NCBI GenBank assembly: GCA_963974105.1
Contig: CAXBBG010000001.1
Coordinates: 124,001 to 188,000 of the forward strand
Source: UBA2136 sp963974105
GTDB lineage: Bacteria; Pseudomonadota; Alphaproteobacteria; UBA2136
DNA: 64,000 bases
Direction: 5' to 3'
Positions 1 to 9,250 of the stretch are shown piece by piece. Below the pieces are notes generated by a model. It saw nothing but the letters and a program-made list of their open reading frames with translations, ran no database searches and was not told the DNA's origin. The translations under genes were made by a program, and so were the position numbers. Every line of letters begins with the position of its first letter. The stretch's first letter is position 1.

Positions 1-465
1 AACAAAATTGCGTACACGTATATTTTCTTCTACAGGTGCAAGTAACCAAGCTGTCACGATGATAAGCGCTGGCTTCATCAATTCTGTTGGCTGTAAAGAT
101 ACGCCTAAAATACGTATCCAACGGCTCGCACCTTTAACGTCGTCCCCCATCACTAGGGTTAATAAAATTGAAATACCTGCAACAGAAAACAACAACAAGC
201 CCATACGCTTTATTTGCTCGGCACTTAGTGTCGACAAAAACGTAATAAGAGGGAAAGACACAAGCACAAAAACCAATTGTTTCTTAACGAAGTGATAGCT
301 ATTACCTTCAAGGGCATAGGTGTCACTAACACCGCTTGAAGCCAACATAACAGATGCCAATCCAAAAATCATAAGCATGCCGACTAACGTATAAGTGGTA
401 CGGTCTAAGCTACGCCACCAACGCAATAATGGGTGCGAAGAATTATTATGAACGCGTTTAGCCAT
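1..465 (-). CDS. ftsW: Cell division protein FtsW (N-terminal 155 codons; continues past the window edge)
   Basis: Reading the minus strand from an ATG at 465 gives MAKRVHNNSSHPLLRWW, followed by hydrophobic segments and the SEDS-family stretch KGASRWIRILGVSLQPTE, where the family has KGA.RW....QPSE. FtsW is the SEDS glycan polymerase that works with FtsI at the division septum. The ATG overlaps the murD stop by 8 bp (ATGGCTAA), so translation is probably coupled. Only the N-terminal 155 codons are visible, covering roughly the first three or four membrane segments. Order after murD matches the standard dcw cluster and argues for FtsW rather than RodA. Confidence 0.93.
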   Translation of the reverse strand, partial: MAKRVHNNSSHPLLRWWRSLDRTTYTLVGMLMIFGLASVMLASSGVSDTYALEGNSYHFVKKQLVFVLVSFPLITFLSTLSAEQIKRMGLLLFSVAGISILLTLVMGDDVKGASRWIRILGVSLQPTELMKPALIIVTAWLLAPVEENIRVRNFV

Positions 466-1822
466 TTTGTTCTTGCAGCCTTCCTATAAGTTCATGACAC
501 AATGTCACAAACGCATCTCCTCTATGTTCAAAGCTATTAAATTGGTCCCATGAAGCACAGGCAGGAGAAAGGAGAAAACATGCATTTTCTAAACCTGAAA
601 CAGAAAACTGTTGCCAAGCTGTATAAATAGCATTCTCCATCGTTTCACAGTCATAAGTTCGGACAACATCCTCTAAATCTGCAATAATTTCATCGCGTTC
701 TTTGCCAATAACAAAAGCCCCCTTCACATTTTTCAAATGCGTTAAGCATGGTTTAATACCTTCGTCTTTTGGCATACCGCCACATATCCAAAATATATTT
801 TCAACGCTTTCAAGCGCTCGAATAGCAGAGTCGGGATTGGTCGCCTTTGAATCGTTATAAAAAGTAACACCATTATACATGGCTATCTTTTCCATACGAT
901 GTGCCAGGTTGGCAAATGTTAATACCCCATTTTTAAATGTATCTAAATGCACAAAATCCTTTAGTGCAGCATAGCTACACGCAATATTTTGCCAGTTATG
1001 CCTACCAGGTAAATGACTAAACTGCGTTAAATCTAATACATCAACACCAGCTTCAACCAACATACCTGCATCCGTCACAACAATGTCAGCCTGCTCTCCG
1101 TCAACGCTTACTGTTTTTGCATGCACGCTTGGCGCTATCATTTTAAGCTCTTCGCTATCAATTCCGATCACACGCACTGCGTTTTCGTCTAGGTTAAAAA
1201 TAGCCATTTTTTCTTTGAGGTAGTTCGCCATACTGCCATGACGATCAAGATGGTCTGGCGTTAAATTCAACAACACACTCACATCCATTTTAGCCTCATA
1301 CATTGTTTCTAATTGGTATGAAGAAAGTTCAATTACATATATTTCTTGCTCAGTTGCTAAATTTAAACATGCCGTACCTAAGTTACCACCAATGGCTACT
1401 TTTTTGCCAGCCTCTGAAAGTATATGCCCAATAAGCGCTGTGGTTGTCGACTTACCATTTGTTCCTGTAATACCAATAAACATGGCACCTTTTTCACGGC
1501 GATAAAGCAGGTCGATATCTCCCATAATAGGCAAGTCTGCATCCAATGCACGTTGTACAATTTCGTCTTTCATCGAAATGCCTGGCGACTTAAAAAATGC
1601 GTCAATGGTTGAAAAATCCGCCACACCTTCGTCGGCAAAATAGACTGTATTTTTATCAAAAAGCTTTTGCCCTTGCGGTGACGACATCACAAAGTCGATA
1701 CCTTTTTTATCGTAAGCATAAACCTCTGCACCATCGGCATATAAAGCCGCTGCGAGGGCATAGCCACTTTTACCAAGCCCATATACAAAAACTTTCTTCC
1801 CTGAAAAACCAAGTTTTGACAT
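458..1822 (-). CDS. murD: UDP-N-acetylmuramoyl-L-alanine--D-glutamate ligase MurD
   Basis: A cytoplasmic Mur ligase of 454 aa (E. coli MurD is 438) that adds D-Glu to UDP-MurNAc-L-Ala using ATP. The ATP-binding loop GITGTNGKSTTT lies near residue 117. The central His/Asn stretch LPGRHNWQNIACSYAAL and the C-terminal-domain motif NDSKATNPDSAIRALES are both present. The N-terminal Rossmann segment VFVYGLGKSGYALAA is typical of MurD among Mur ligases. The gene sits 14 bp after mraY, and its stop overlaps the ftsW start. No missing residues are evident. Confidence 0.97.
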   Translation of the reverse strand: MSKLGFSGKKVFVYGLGKSGYALAAALYADGAEVYAYDKKGIDFVMSSPQGQKLFDKNTVYFADEGVADFSTIDAFFKSPGISMKDEIVQRALDADLPIMGDIDLLYRREKGAMFIGITGTNGKSTTTALIGHILSEAGKKVAIGGNLGTACLNLATEQEIYVIELSSYQLETMYEAKMDVSVLLNLTPDHLDRHGSMANYLKEKMAIFNLDENAVRVIGIDSEELKMIAPSVHAKTVSVDGEQADIVVTDAGMLVEAGVDVLDLTQFSHLPGRHNWQNIACSYAALKDFVHLDTFKNGVLTFANLAHRMEKIAMYNGVTFYNDSKATNPDSAIRALESVENIFWICGGMPKDEGIKPCLTHLKNVKGAFVIGKERDEIIADLEDVVRTYDCETMENAIYTAWQQFSVSGLENACFLLSPACASWDQFNSFEHRGDAFVTLCHELIGRLQEQNG

Positions 1823-1836
1823 CTTTAAAGTACTTT

Positions 1837-2922
1837 CTATCTAATCTTAAGCGTAGCTAAGCCTACCAAAGCTAAAATAATGGATATAATCCAAAAACGC
1901 ACAACAATTGTTGGTTCTGCCCACCCTTTATGTTCAAAGTGGTGATGAATAGGTGCCATGCGAAACACGCGCTTACCCGTTAACTTAAACGAAACAACTT
2001 GCACAATAACAGAAACCGTTTCAAGCACAAACAACCCACCAATAATAGCTAGTAAAAATTCTTGTTTCAAGATAATAGCCGAGGTTCCAAGTGCCGCGCC
2101 AATAGCAAGGGAGCCTGTATCCCCCATAAACACACGCGCAGGTGGCGCATTATACCATAAAAAACCAAGCATTGAACCCGCCAAAGCACTGCAAAACACA
2201 GCAACTTCACCAGCACCTGCCACATATGGAATATGTAAGTAGTCTGTAAAGTCTACACGCCCTACAATATAGGCAATTAAAGCGAAGCTACCTGCGGTTA
2301 CGGCCGCTGGCACACTCACCAAACCGTCTAAGCCATCTGTTAAATTCACGGCATTAGCACTGCCCACAACAACTAAAACAGAAAACATAACAAAACCAAA
2401 CACCCCCATTTCAAGCACGATGTCTTTAAAGAATGGGAAATATAAACTTGTTGTGTTTTCAGTACCAATTTGTGTGACAGCGTAAGCAACTGAAGCTACA
2501 ATAATCGTTTCAAGTAATAGCCTTAACTTGCCAGGAATCCCCTTTTTAATTCCGCGCATACTTAAGATATCATCTACAAAACCTATCGTTGCAAAACCAA
2601 GAACCGTTGAAATGAGTAACCACACATAAGGATTTGTAAGGTCGGTCCAAAAAATGGTTGAAATAAGCAATGTTGCCACAATCATAACACCACCCATACT
2701 TGGCGTACCTTGTTTAGAAGAGGTTGTGCCTTCTGGATGATCATCACGCACTGTTTTTTGTCCTGCTTGCAAAACTTTAAGCTTACGTATCACCCATGGA
2801 AAAAAGAACAAACTTAAAAAGAAACTCGTTGCCAAGGCGGCTCCACTACGTACTGTTAAATACTGAAATACGTTAAAAAAACTAATTTGATCAGCGTAGG
2901 GGTATATAAAATTATAAAACAT
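1837..2922 (-). CDS. mraY: Phospho-N-acetylmuramoyl-pentapeptide-transferase MraY
   Basis: An inner-membrane enzyme of 361 aa (E. coli 360). It transfers phospho-MurNAc-pentapeptide from UDP to undecaprenyl phosphate, making lipid I. About ten hydrophobic segments are visible. Family motifs include SANAVNLTDGLDGL, the cytosolic acidic stretch GFVDDILSMRGIKKGI, AFCSALAG-like loops and the three-histidine motif APIHHHFEHKGWAE near the C-terminus. The start ATG is preceded by three 11-bp purine-rich repeats (2924-2956) in place of a clear Shine-Dalgarno sequence. The gene lies between murF and murD, as in most dcw clusters. Confidence 0.97.
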   Translation of the reverse strand: MFYNFIYPYADQISFFNVFQYLTVRSGAALATSFFLSLFFFPWVIRKLKVLQAGQKTVRDDHPEGTTSSKQGTPSMGGVMIVATLLISTIFWTDLTNPYVWLLISTVLGFATIGFVDDILSMRGIKKGIPGKLRLLLETIIVASVAYAVTQIGTENTTSLYFPFFKDIVLEMGVFGFVMFSVLVVVGSANAVNLTDGLDGLVSVPAAVTAGSFALIAYIVGRVDFTDYLHIPYVAGAGEVAVFCSALAGSMLGFLWYNAPPARVFMGDTGSLAIGAALGTSAIILKQEFLLAIIGGLFVLETVSVIVQVVSFKLTGKRVFRMAPIHHHFEHKGWAEPTIVVRFWIISIILALVGLATLKIR

Positions 2923-2923
2923 G

Positions 2924-2956
2924 TTCTTCTACTTTTCTTCTACTTTTCTTTTACTT
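2924..2956 (-). repeat. Three tandem 11-bp repeats just upstream of the mraY start
   Basis: On the plus strand the unit TTCTTCTACTT occurs at 2924-2934 and 2935-2945, then TTCTTTTACTT at 2946-2956. In the mraY sense strand this reads AAGTAGAAGAA and ends one base before the ATG. The only purine-rich ribosome-binding candidate for mraY lies inside these repeats, so copy number could change translation. That effect is inference. Confidence 0.8.
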
Positions 2957-2976
2957 AACTTTTAAACTTTAAAATT

Positions 2977-4353
2977 TTATGCTTTTTTATTTTTAAGCAC
3001 GCGTGCAAGGCGTTCAATTTCATTCATCAGGCGCGGAACAAATTTCCATTGCCAAAATGTACCGTTTGAACCCTTAACCATAACAACATCACCCACCTCT
3101 AATTGCCCTGCGAGTTTTTGTATGTTCACTTCTTTTTGGCTTGGGTAATGCACTTTTTGTACAGACTTAGGCAGATTATCGTAAACCACTTTCATACCTG
3201 CCCCTACTGTAATGACAGTATCCACACCTTCGCACCACGGCGCAATTTGTGCGTGCAAGCTTTCACTTTGATTACCAAGCTCGAGCATTTCACCCAGAAT
3301 AGCAACACGACGCCCCATGCCTGGACGTTTTTTTAGCATATCAATCGCTATCTGCATTGATTTTGGATTGGCATTATAGCTCTCATCAATCACAAATACG
3401 CCGTTGATATCTTCAATTTTACCACGACCTGCAACCGCTTCTTGGCTTTCTATGTTTGCGGCGGCGGCTTGCACATCGGCGCCTACAACTTTAACAGCTG
3501 TTAAAACCGCAAGCGCATTTAAAACCTGATGATCACCTTGTAATGACAACGTAAATTTCACAAGATCACCCATAATATTTGCAACCACATTTTGCCCAGA
3601 AATACCCGACTGAACTGCTTCTGCATAGCTATCAGCCTGCCCATTCATTTCGAGTGAAAACGTATAAGGCTTGACTTCAAAGTAATGCGGATATTTTTGA
3701 TAAAGGTCGAGCGGCACAATAAGGTTCTTTTTATCTTTTAAGCCTTCTAATATGGCTGTTTTTTCTACAACAATGTCTTCTATCGACGTGAATGCACCAA
3801 TATGCGCCGGCGCTACATTGGTAATAATAGCCACATCGGGTTGCACAAGTTCGCTAAGCGGAGCAATTTCCCCTGGGTGATTCATACCCACTTCAAACAC
3901 AGAAAATTTTTCGTCTCTTGGCATACGTGCCAACGTTAGCGGCACCCCCCAATGGTTATTATAGCTGGCTTCACTTTTATGACAATGCAATGCTGTAGCA
4001 AGTAATTCTTTAACAGATGTTTTCCCGCAGGAACCTGTAACCCCAATGCGCTTACCGGTGCTGTGACTACGCTGTGCATCAGCCATAGCATAGAGCGCTT
4101 TAAACGTGTCGGGCACAACAACTTGTAAAATAGGGCAGTCAATCTGCTTTTCAACTATAGCGCATACAGCGCCACGTTCATAAGCCTTTTGCACATAATC
4201 ATGTCCATCTTTTTCATTTTTAAGCGCAATAAATGCGTCGCCTTTGTTCACTGTACGACTATCAATACTAATGCCCAAAACATCGACATCAGCACCTTTA
4301 GTGGCAACGCCACAGGCACGCCTTAATTCTTTTACTGTCCACAAATAATCCAT
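2977..4353 (-). CDS. murF: UDP-N-acetylmuramoyl-tripeptide--D-alanyl-D-alanine ligase MurF
   Basis: A cytoplasmic Mur ligase that joins D-Ala-D-Ala to the UDP-MurNAc-tripeptide. The ATP-binding loop is GVTGSCGKTSVKELLATAL, and the central domain has FEVGMNHPGEIAPL. The C-terminal domain carries VIDESYNANPKSM and the MVKGSNGTFW-type ending typical of MurF. The frame is open to 4398, but those extra codons overlap murE. The ATG at 4353 gives 458 aa, an N-terminus (MDYLWTVKELRRACG) that fits the family, a GGAG 12 bases upstream, and a 4-bp gap to murE. I therefore prefer 4353. Confidence 0.95.
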   Translation of the reverse strand: MDYLWTVKELRRACGVATKGADVDVLGISIDSRTVNKGDAFIALKNEKDGHDYVQKAYERGAVCAIVEKQIDCPILQVVVPDTFKALYAMADAQRSHSTGKRIGVTGSCGKTSVKELLATALHCHKSEASYNNHWGVPLTLARMPRDEKFSVFEVGMNHPGEIAPLSELVQPDVAIITNVAPAHIGAFTSIEDIVVEKTAILEGLKDKKNLIVPLDLYQKYPHYFEVKPYTFSLEMNGQADSYAEAVQSGISGQNVVANIMGDLVKFTLSLQGDHQVLNALAVLTAVKVVGADVQAAAANIESQEAVAGRGKIEDINGVFVIDESYNANPKSMQIAIDMLKKRPGMGRRVAILGEMLELGNQSESLHAQIAPWCEGVDTVITVGAGMKVVYDNLPKSVQKVHYPSQKEVNIQKLAGQLEVGDVVMVKGSNGTFWQWKFVPRLMNEIERLARVLKNKKA

Positions 4354-4357
4354 TTTA

Positions 4358-5779
4358 TTACTTTGCTCCAAGAAATCTTTTAGCTTGATCACGGTCATCG
4401 AATGCTATCACTTCCCCATTTATATATTGCCCCGATTCATGGCCTTTACCCGCCAATAAAATCGTATCATTTACCCCTGCTTTTTCAATTGCCATTTGAA
4501 TTGCTTTTGCCCTATCGCCACATTCTATCGCATCTGGGCAAGCTTGCATAATCTCTTTTCTGACAGCACTTGCATCTTCTGTGCGAGGATTATCGTCTGT
4601 CACAATCACAACATCACTTAATTTAGCTGCAATTTTTCCCATTTCAGGTCGCTTGGTTTTATCCCTATCTCCACCACAGCCAAAGACAGTCCAAAGCTTG
4701 CCTTTAACCTGAGGCCTTACAGCTGTTATCGCCGTTTTTAAGGCATCGGGTGTGTGTGCATAGTCAACCACAACGACAGGTTTGTCCTTAACCACCAACA
4801 TTTCCATACGCCCTGGCACGCTAGAAATAGACTTGAGTCCCAATTCAATTTCCTCCCAGCTTAAGCCACTTTTAACAGCTAAACCTAAAGCTACCGCCAT
4901 ATTTTCAGCCTGAAATGCGCCAATGAGAGGTAGCGTTATTTCTGTAGCGTATTTTTCATACTTCACTTCAACCAACATGCCTTCAGGTGTAAGCTCTTTT
5001 TGCTTAACAACCAATTCTGCTTGGCCTGCACCCACCGTCAAAACATCCATTTCTAATTGCTTGCAAACAGAAGCGAGTGGCCATGACGCGGGGTTTAATA
5101 TATTGATAACTACAGCACCTTTTTCATCTAAACATTCAGTAAATAAACGTTGTTTTGCATACATATAAGCTTCCATTGTTCCGTGATAGTCACGGTGATC
5201 TGGGCTTAAATTTGTAAAAGCAGCCGCCTTGAATGGCACACTATGACACCTGTGAAGGTCAAGGGCATGACTTGAAACTTCCATACACAAATGTGTTACA
5301 CCTTTTTGAGCAAGGTCATGTAAATGTTTATGCAATACCATAGGTGTGGGAGATGTATAACCTGTTTCAGCCAGCAATTCTGTGCCCATATAAATACCCA
5401 ATGTACCGATAGAGGCAACTTTTTTACCAGCACCTCGCAAAATACAATTATAAAACCATGCCACTGATGTTTTACCATTTGTACCCGTAACACCGCATAT
5501 AAATGCTGGCATTTTTGGATACTTCGACTTCGCAAAACGCCCCACAGCATCAAACGGATTATCCATCATATAAACGTCGTCACCTTCAAGCGGTAAGTTT
5601 GTAATAATAGCCTTTGCACCTGCTTGACGCGCAGCCTTTACAAAGACTTCACCTTGGTTTGAAACACGTCTATCAAAAACAAAAATATCGCCAGCTTTAA
5701 CTTGGCGAGAATCATCTGTTACATTTAGTATGTCTATGTCTTGCTCTATTTTTTTATCGAGCAATACTGAAAGCATCAT
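4358..5779 (-). CDS. murE: UDP-N-acetylmuramoyl-L-alanyl-D-glutamate--2,6-diaminopimelate ligase MurE
   Basis: A Mur ligase of 473 aa (E. coli 495) that adds the third peptide residue. The ATP loop is GVTGTNGKTSVAWFYN, followed by MEVSSHALDLHRCHSV and TNLSPDHRDYHGTMEAYMYAK. The C-terminal motif DDNPRTEDASAVRKEIM matches the DNPR signature linked to meso-diaminopimelate specificity, so DAP-type peptidoglycan is expected. The start lies inside the ftsI 3' end (26-bp overlap) behind a GGTGG element, and the tail nearly abuts murF, implying coupled translation. Confidence 0.96.
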   Translation of the reverse strand: MMLSVLLDKKIEQDIDILNVTDDSRQVKAGDIFVFDRRVSNQGEVFVKAARQAGAKAIITNLPLEGDDVYMMDNPFDAVGRFAKSKYPKMPAFICGVTGTNGKTSVAWFYNCILRGAGKKVASIGTLGIYMGTELLAETGYTSPTPMVLHKHLHDLAQKGVTHLCMEVSSHALDLHRCHSVPFKAAAFTNLSPDHRDYHGTMEAYMYAKQRLFTECLDEKGAVVINILNPASWPLASVCKQLEMDVLTVGAGQAELVVKQKELTPEGMLVEVKYEKYATEITLPLIGAFQAENMAVALGLAVKSGLSWEEIELGLKSISSVPGRMEMLVVKDKPVVVVDYAHTPDALKTAITAVRPQVKGKLWTVFGCGGDRDKTKRPEMGKIAAKLSDVVIVTDDNPRTEDASAVRKEIMQACPDAIECGDRAKAIQMAIEKAGVNDTILLAGKGHESGQYINGEVIAFDDRDQAKRFLGAK

Positions 5780-7439
5780 TAGAAGCCACCCTTTTTAATT
5801 CAAAACTATTTATATTCATCGGATCCAATTCTGGCCTTATACCCACCATAGGTGCTGCACGGCTTATGAAGGTGCGAAACGCCGGTGCAGCAGCTGAACC
5901 ACCACCATTGTCAGGCGCCATCGGCTCATCTACCATAATCAGTGCTAACAATTTAGGGTTATCGGCTGGTACCATCCCCACAAATGACGCGACGTTTTTA
6001 TTGCGAACATATTTACCATGTTCACTTTTCTCTGCTGTACCAGTTTTACCACCAATTGTATAACCATCAAGTTTTGCACGGCGACCCGTCCCATTTTCAA
6101 CCACATCCGTCATAATATCACGCACCATCGCAACTGTCGCTGGCGCTATAACTTGACGCGGCTCTTCCATGTCATAATTTTTAATAATATGTGGTAATTT
6201 ATATGTACCATCGCTTACCACAGCACCAACCGCACCTATCATTTGTACAGGTGTTACTGCTAAACCGTGCCCATATGAACGGGTCATTGTTTGGATACGC
6301 CCCCAACGATTTGTATAACGTGGCTCACCAATTTCTTTCAAGCCAATGTCAATTGACGTCAGTAAGTGTAATTTACTAAAGAAACTTTCCTGCGAACCTT
6401 TTTCAAAAAGATCTGCCACGCGTGCAGCGCCAATATTTGAAGAACGTCTAAACACTTCTTTCATCGTCATAATTTTATAACGTGGGTGTGAATCGTTAAT
6501 TGTAAAACGCCCAACACGCAATGGTTTACGCACGTCTAGCGGTGTTTCTGTATTAACGTACCCCTCGTCTACACCTTGTGCCATTGTAAAAATTTTAAAA
6601 GTTGAACCCATTTCATAAGAACCATAAACTGCTTTATTAAGCCATGACTCAGGCTCAGAATCACCGTAGTGGTTTGGGTCATAATCTGGCAGGCTTGAAA
6701 GCGCTAATATTTCACCGCTATTTGGATTTGTAACGACACCCCAAGTGCTTTTCCCTTGAATACGCTCTAGGTTTTTGGTGAGCGTGCTACGCAATTGACC
6801 TTGCAAGCGCACATCCACAGTTAAGTAAACATCTTCCCCTTGTGCTAACTGTTCGTTATATGAACCTTCCACACCAGACATCCCCTGCCCATCAACATCT
6901 ACAGCCCCCAATACGTGCGAAGCCAAGTTTTTATGTGGATACAAACGTGCATATTCTTCTCTAAAGAAAATACCTGGAACCCCTAAATCATTCACAGCTT
7001 TCACCTGTGACGGTGTTAACTTACGCTTTAGCCAAACAAAGCGTCTATTTTCATTTTGTAACCGCGGAGCCAGCTTTTCAAAATCAAGAGACGGAATAGC
7101 AATAGCGAGCTTCATCAAAGCATCGTTCACATCCAACATCATTTTAGGATCAGCATATAAAGAGCGCACTTTAAGAGTTGTCGCCATTAACACGCCATTT
7201 CTGTCATAGATATTGCCGCGCACAGGCATTTCTTTGTGCGTACGCGCAAATTTATTGGTCGGTTCATCTACAGGCACCATACTTAACCAAACAAGGTTAA
7301 CACCTGTAAACATAAAACCAGTTAAAACTAGCAAAACCATAAGTAAAGAGCGGAAAGAGGTGAGCTCAGCAAGGAAAGCTTGCTTTGTTTTCTTGCCACG
7401 TGTACGAAGGCGGCGACGCTTTTGAGCGTTCTTTATCAC
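5754..7439 (-). CDS. ftsI: Peptidoglycan D,D-transpeptidase FtsI (PBP3)
   Basis: The division-specific class B penicillin-binding protein, about 561 aa. One N-terminal membrane segment follows a highly basic stretch (KRRRLRTRGKKTK). A PBP dimerisation domain comes next, then the transpeptidase domain with the catalytic motif SYEMGSTFKIFT (SxxK), a SSN motif in FRRSSNIGAAR, and KTGTAEKS (KTG). A GTG start at 7439 is preferred over a TTG one codon upstream. GGAGG lies 6 bases upstream and the GTG overlaps the ftsL stop (GTGA). It works with FtsW in septal wall synthesis. Confidence 0.96.
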   Translation of the reverse strand: MIKNAQKRRRLRTRGKKTKQAFLAELTSFRSLLMVLLVLTGFMFTGVNLVWLSMVPVDEPTNKFARTHKEMPVRGNIYDRNGVLMATTLKVRSLYADPKMMLDVNDALMKLAIAIPSLDFEKLAPRLQNENRRFVWLKRKLTPSQVKAVNDLGVPGIFFREEYARLYPHKNLASHVLGAVDVDGQGMSGVEGSYNEQLAQGEDVYLTVDVRLQGQLRSTLTKNLERIQGKSTWGVVTNPNSGEILALSSLPDYDPNHYGDSEPESWLNKAVYGSYEMGSTFKIFTMAQGVDEGYVNTETPLDVRKPLRVGRFTINDSHPRYKIMTMKEVFRRSSNIGAARVADLFEKGSQESFFSKLHLLTSIDIGLKEIGEPRYTNRWGRIQTMTRSYGHGLAVTPVQMIGAVGAVVSDGTYKLPHIIKNYDMEEPRQVIAPATVAMVRDIMTDVVENGTGRRAKLDGYTIGGKTGTAEKSEHGKYVRNKNVASFVGMVPADNPKLLALIMVDEPMAPDNGGGSAAAPAFRTFISRAAPMVGIRPELDPMNINSFELKRVASNDAFSIAR

Positions 7440-7720
7440 CAAGCGCCTCCAAGAATATAAGATGCCTTCACGGGCACAATTTGGGACGTCTCGATTGTTT
7501 TCATGCCAGCCATATCAGCAAAACGCTCCAAACGCTCAGGGCCTGTGAGGTGTGCAAGCTCAGCTTGCTGTACCTTCATTGTTTCTCGCAAAGCTACCTG
7601 CTGACTTTGCAATGAATCGCGTTCATTATACAAGCTAGCGACATCTGTTTTGATGTGCAACATCGTTACAAACGAAAAAACTGAAAAAGATAGAACTGTA
7701 AATAAAACTGAAAATCTCAC
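7436..7720 (-). CDS. ftsL: Cell division protein FtsL-like
   Basis: A 94-aa bitopic membrane protein with one N-terminal hydrophobic segment (about residues 5-22), followed by a heptad-rich periplasmic stretch (LYNERDSLQSQQVALRETM), as in FtsL of the FtsQLB divisome complex. Sequence is weakly conserved in this family, so the call rests on size, topology and position between rsmH and ftsI. The start is GTG and overlaps the rsmH stop (GTGA), with AAAGGA 4 bases upstream. Confidence 0.85.
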   Translation of the reverse strand: MRFSVLFTVLSFSVFSFVTMLHIKTDVASLYNERDSLQSQQVALRETMKVQQAELAHLTGPERLERFADMAGMKTIETSQIVPVKASYILGGAW

Positions 7721-8697
7721 GCTATCCTTTCTAGAACACGCAACTTAGCCGACCTTGCACGCGAGTTTTCTGAAACCTCTAATGCTGTAGGTAATATTGG
7801 TTTTCTGTTGACCATTGTATATTTTTTATTATTCTTACTTTCTTCGGTGACCGGCAGCTGTGCTCGCTCAAAGTTTTTATCTCCTGTGGAAGAAGAGTAT
7901 TTATTCTTGGCTACCGGTTTACCTACATCTCGGAAATAATTTTTAACCATCCCATCCTCTAACGAATGAAATGTTACCACGCACAAACGACCACCTACGC
8001 TCAATAGGTCCGTTGCGTCAGGTAGAACTCGCTCAAGTTCTTCCAACTCGCGGTTTACATGGATACGCAAGGCCTGAAAAACTTTCATCGCAGGGTTTTT
8101 CTTTTGACCATGCCAACTTGGTATTATTTCCGTCACCAAGTCCACCAATTGCTGTGTTTTCAATAGAGGTGTCTCGTCACGTCGCTCTACTATAAGCTTT
8201 GCGATACGTCTCGACTTCCTCTCTTCGCCATATTTATAAAAAATATTGGCTAATTCTTCTTCTTTATATGTCGCCAGTACATCAGCAGCGGTTTCACCCG
8301 AACTGCCCATGCGCATATCTAGCGGGCCATCATACTTGAAAGCAAAACCCCGTTCATAATCATCCAACTGATCAGAAGAGAAACCCAAGTCCAAGACGAT
8401 TCCATCAATTTCATTTTTGCCAAGCTCCTTTGTTATTTTTTTCAACTGTGAAAAACACCCGTTTACTAAAACTAAACGTTCGCCAAACTCTGCCTGCATT
8501 GCCGCCGCACGTTTTATAGCTAAAGGGTCCTGGTCAATACCAATCACCAAAGCTGCACCTGCATTTAAAAGGGCACGAGCATAACCGCCACCACCAAACG
8601 TACCGTCAACAAACGTTTTTCCTTTAATTGAACCGGCATTTTCAACCACCTCATTTAAAAGAACTGAAACATGCACCGTTGGCTTAAGATTACTCAA
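7717..8697 (-). CDS. rsmH: 16S rRNA (cytosine(1402)-N4)-methyltransferase RsmH (MraW)
   Basis: A SAM-dependent methyltransferase of 326 aa (E. coli 313) acting on C1402 of 16S rRNA. The SAM-binding motif FVDGTFGGGGYARALL is near residue 28. Also visible are DGIVLDLGFSSDQLDDYERGF, with the family-typical DxGxSSxQLD pattern, and CVVTFHSLEDGMVKNYF. The start codon is TTG at 8697, behind GGTGGG and overlapping the mraZ 3' end by 8 bp. A GTG at 8676 is a less likely alternative. It is the second gene of the dcw cluster. Confidence 0.96.
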   Translation of the reverse strand: MSNLKPTVHVSVLLNEVVENAGSIKGKTFVDGTFGGGGYARALLNAGAALVIGIDQDPLAIKRAAAMQAEFGERLVLVNGCFSQLKKITKELGKNEIDGIVLDLGFSSDQLDDYERGFAFKYDGPLDMRMGSSGETAADVLATYKEEELANIFYKYGEERKSRRIAKLIVERRDETPLLKTQQLVDLVTEIIPSWHGQKKNPAMKVFQALRIHVNRELEELERVLPDATDLLSVGGRLCVVTFHSLEDGMVKNYFRDVGKPVAKNKYSSSTGDKNFERAQLPVTEESKNNKKYTMVNRKPILPTALEVSENSRARSAKLRVLERIA

Positions 8698-9151
8698 TGT
8701 TATCCCACCCTGCGCTTAATGCTTCAATGTCGTCGTCGTAGTGTGTCCAGTCGTCTTCTTGCTTACTTTCGTATGTTTCAGGGTTCCAGATCGTAAAGTA
8801 GTCACCCTGCCCCGCAAAAAGAGCCTTCCCTTCAATACCAGCTTCTTTCAAAAGGTTATCTGGCAATAAAATACGCCCTTCACCATCAAAGTTAACTGGC
8901 CTTGCAGCTGCCAAAATCGTACGCGCTAAACGCTGACGTTCTTTTGACATTGGCGGTAGCTTTTTAATACGCTCTGCAAACTGCACAAAGTCATCGTATC
9001 CCCAAGCGTAGAGGTACCCTTCCTTTGGCGCTGCATAAACAACCACCACCTGACGGCTATGATTTATCATCTCACCACGGAAGGAAGCTGGAACGCTTAC
9101 ACGCCCCTTCTTATCTACCGCATTTACATAAGATGACAGAAATACCGTCAT
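8690..9151 (-). CDS. mraZ: Transcriptional regulator MraZ
   Basis: A 153-aa protein (E. coli 152) with two AbrB-like swapped-hairpin repeats: AVDKKGRVSVPASFR near the N-terminus and FDGEGRILLPDNLLKEAG near residue 90. MraZ binds DNA upstream of its own operon and represses dcw transcription. The frame is open to 9163, but the ATG at 9151 is preceded by GGGAG with 5-base spacing, and that start aligns with the family. It is the first gene of the minus-strand dcw operon. Confidence 0.95.
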   Translation of the reverse strand: MTVFLSSYVNAVDKKGRVSVPASFRGEMINHSRQVVVVYAAPKEGYLYAWGYDDFVQFAERIKKLPPMSKERQRLARTILAAARPVNFDGEGRILLPDNLLKEAGIEGKALFAGQGDYFTIWNPETYESKQEDDWTHYDDDIEALSAGWDNIE

Positions 9152-9215
9152 TTCCTCTCCCATACTGTCTCAACAAATTTTGCGCCCACACCCTGAAAAA
9201 ACGAGGGGTGATATT

Positions 9216-9250
9216 TGGGACACAATGGTATGATATGGGATTACATGGGA
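9216..9250. promoter_or_regulatory. MraZ-box: four direct repeats TGGGA with 10-bp period
   Basis: On the plus strand TGGGA occurs at 9216-9220, 9236-9240 and 9246-9250, with TGGTA at 9226-9230, always separated by 5 bases. MraZ is known to bind TGGGN repeats with 5-base spacers upstream of mraZ. The array lies 65-99 bp upstream of the mraZ start and overlaps the predicted promoter, which fits autorepression. The repeats read TGGG on the strand opposite to mraZ coding. Confidence 0.85.

Noticed and set aside
8..295. Open frame of 95 codons on the plus strand at the window start
   Set aside because: It lies opposite ftsW, whose minus-strand frame gives a clear SEDS protein sequence.
4354..4398. 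Longer N-terminus for murF overlapping murE
   Set aside because: The family N-terminus begins at the ATG at 4353; the extra codons are the murE end read in another frame.
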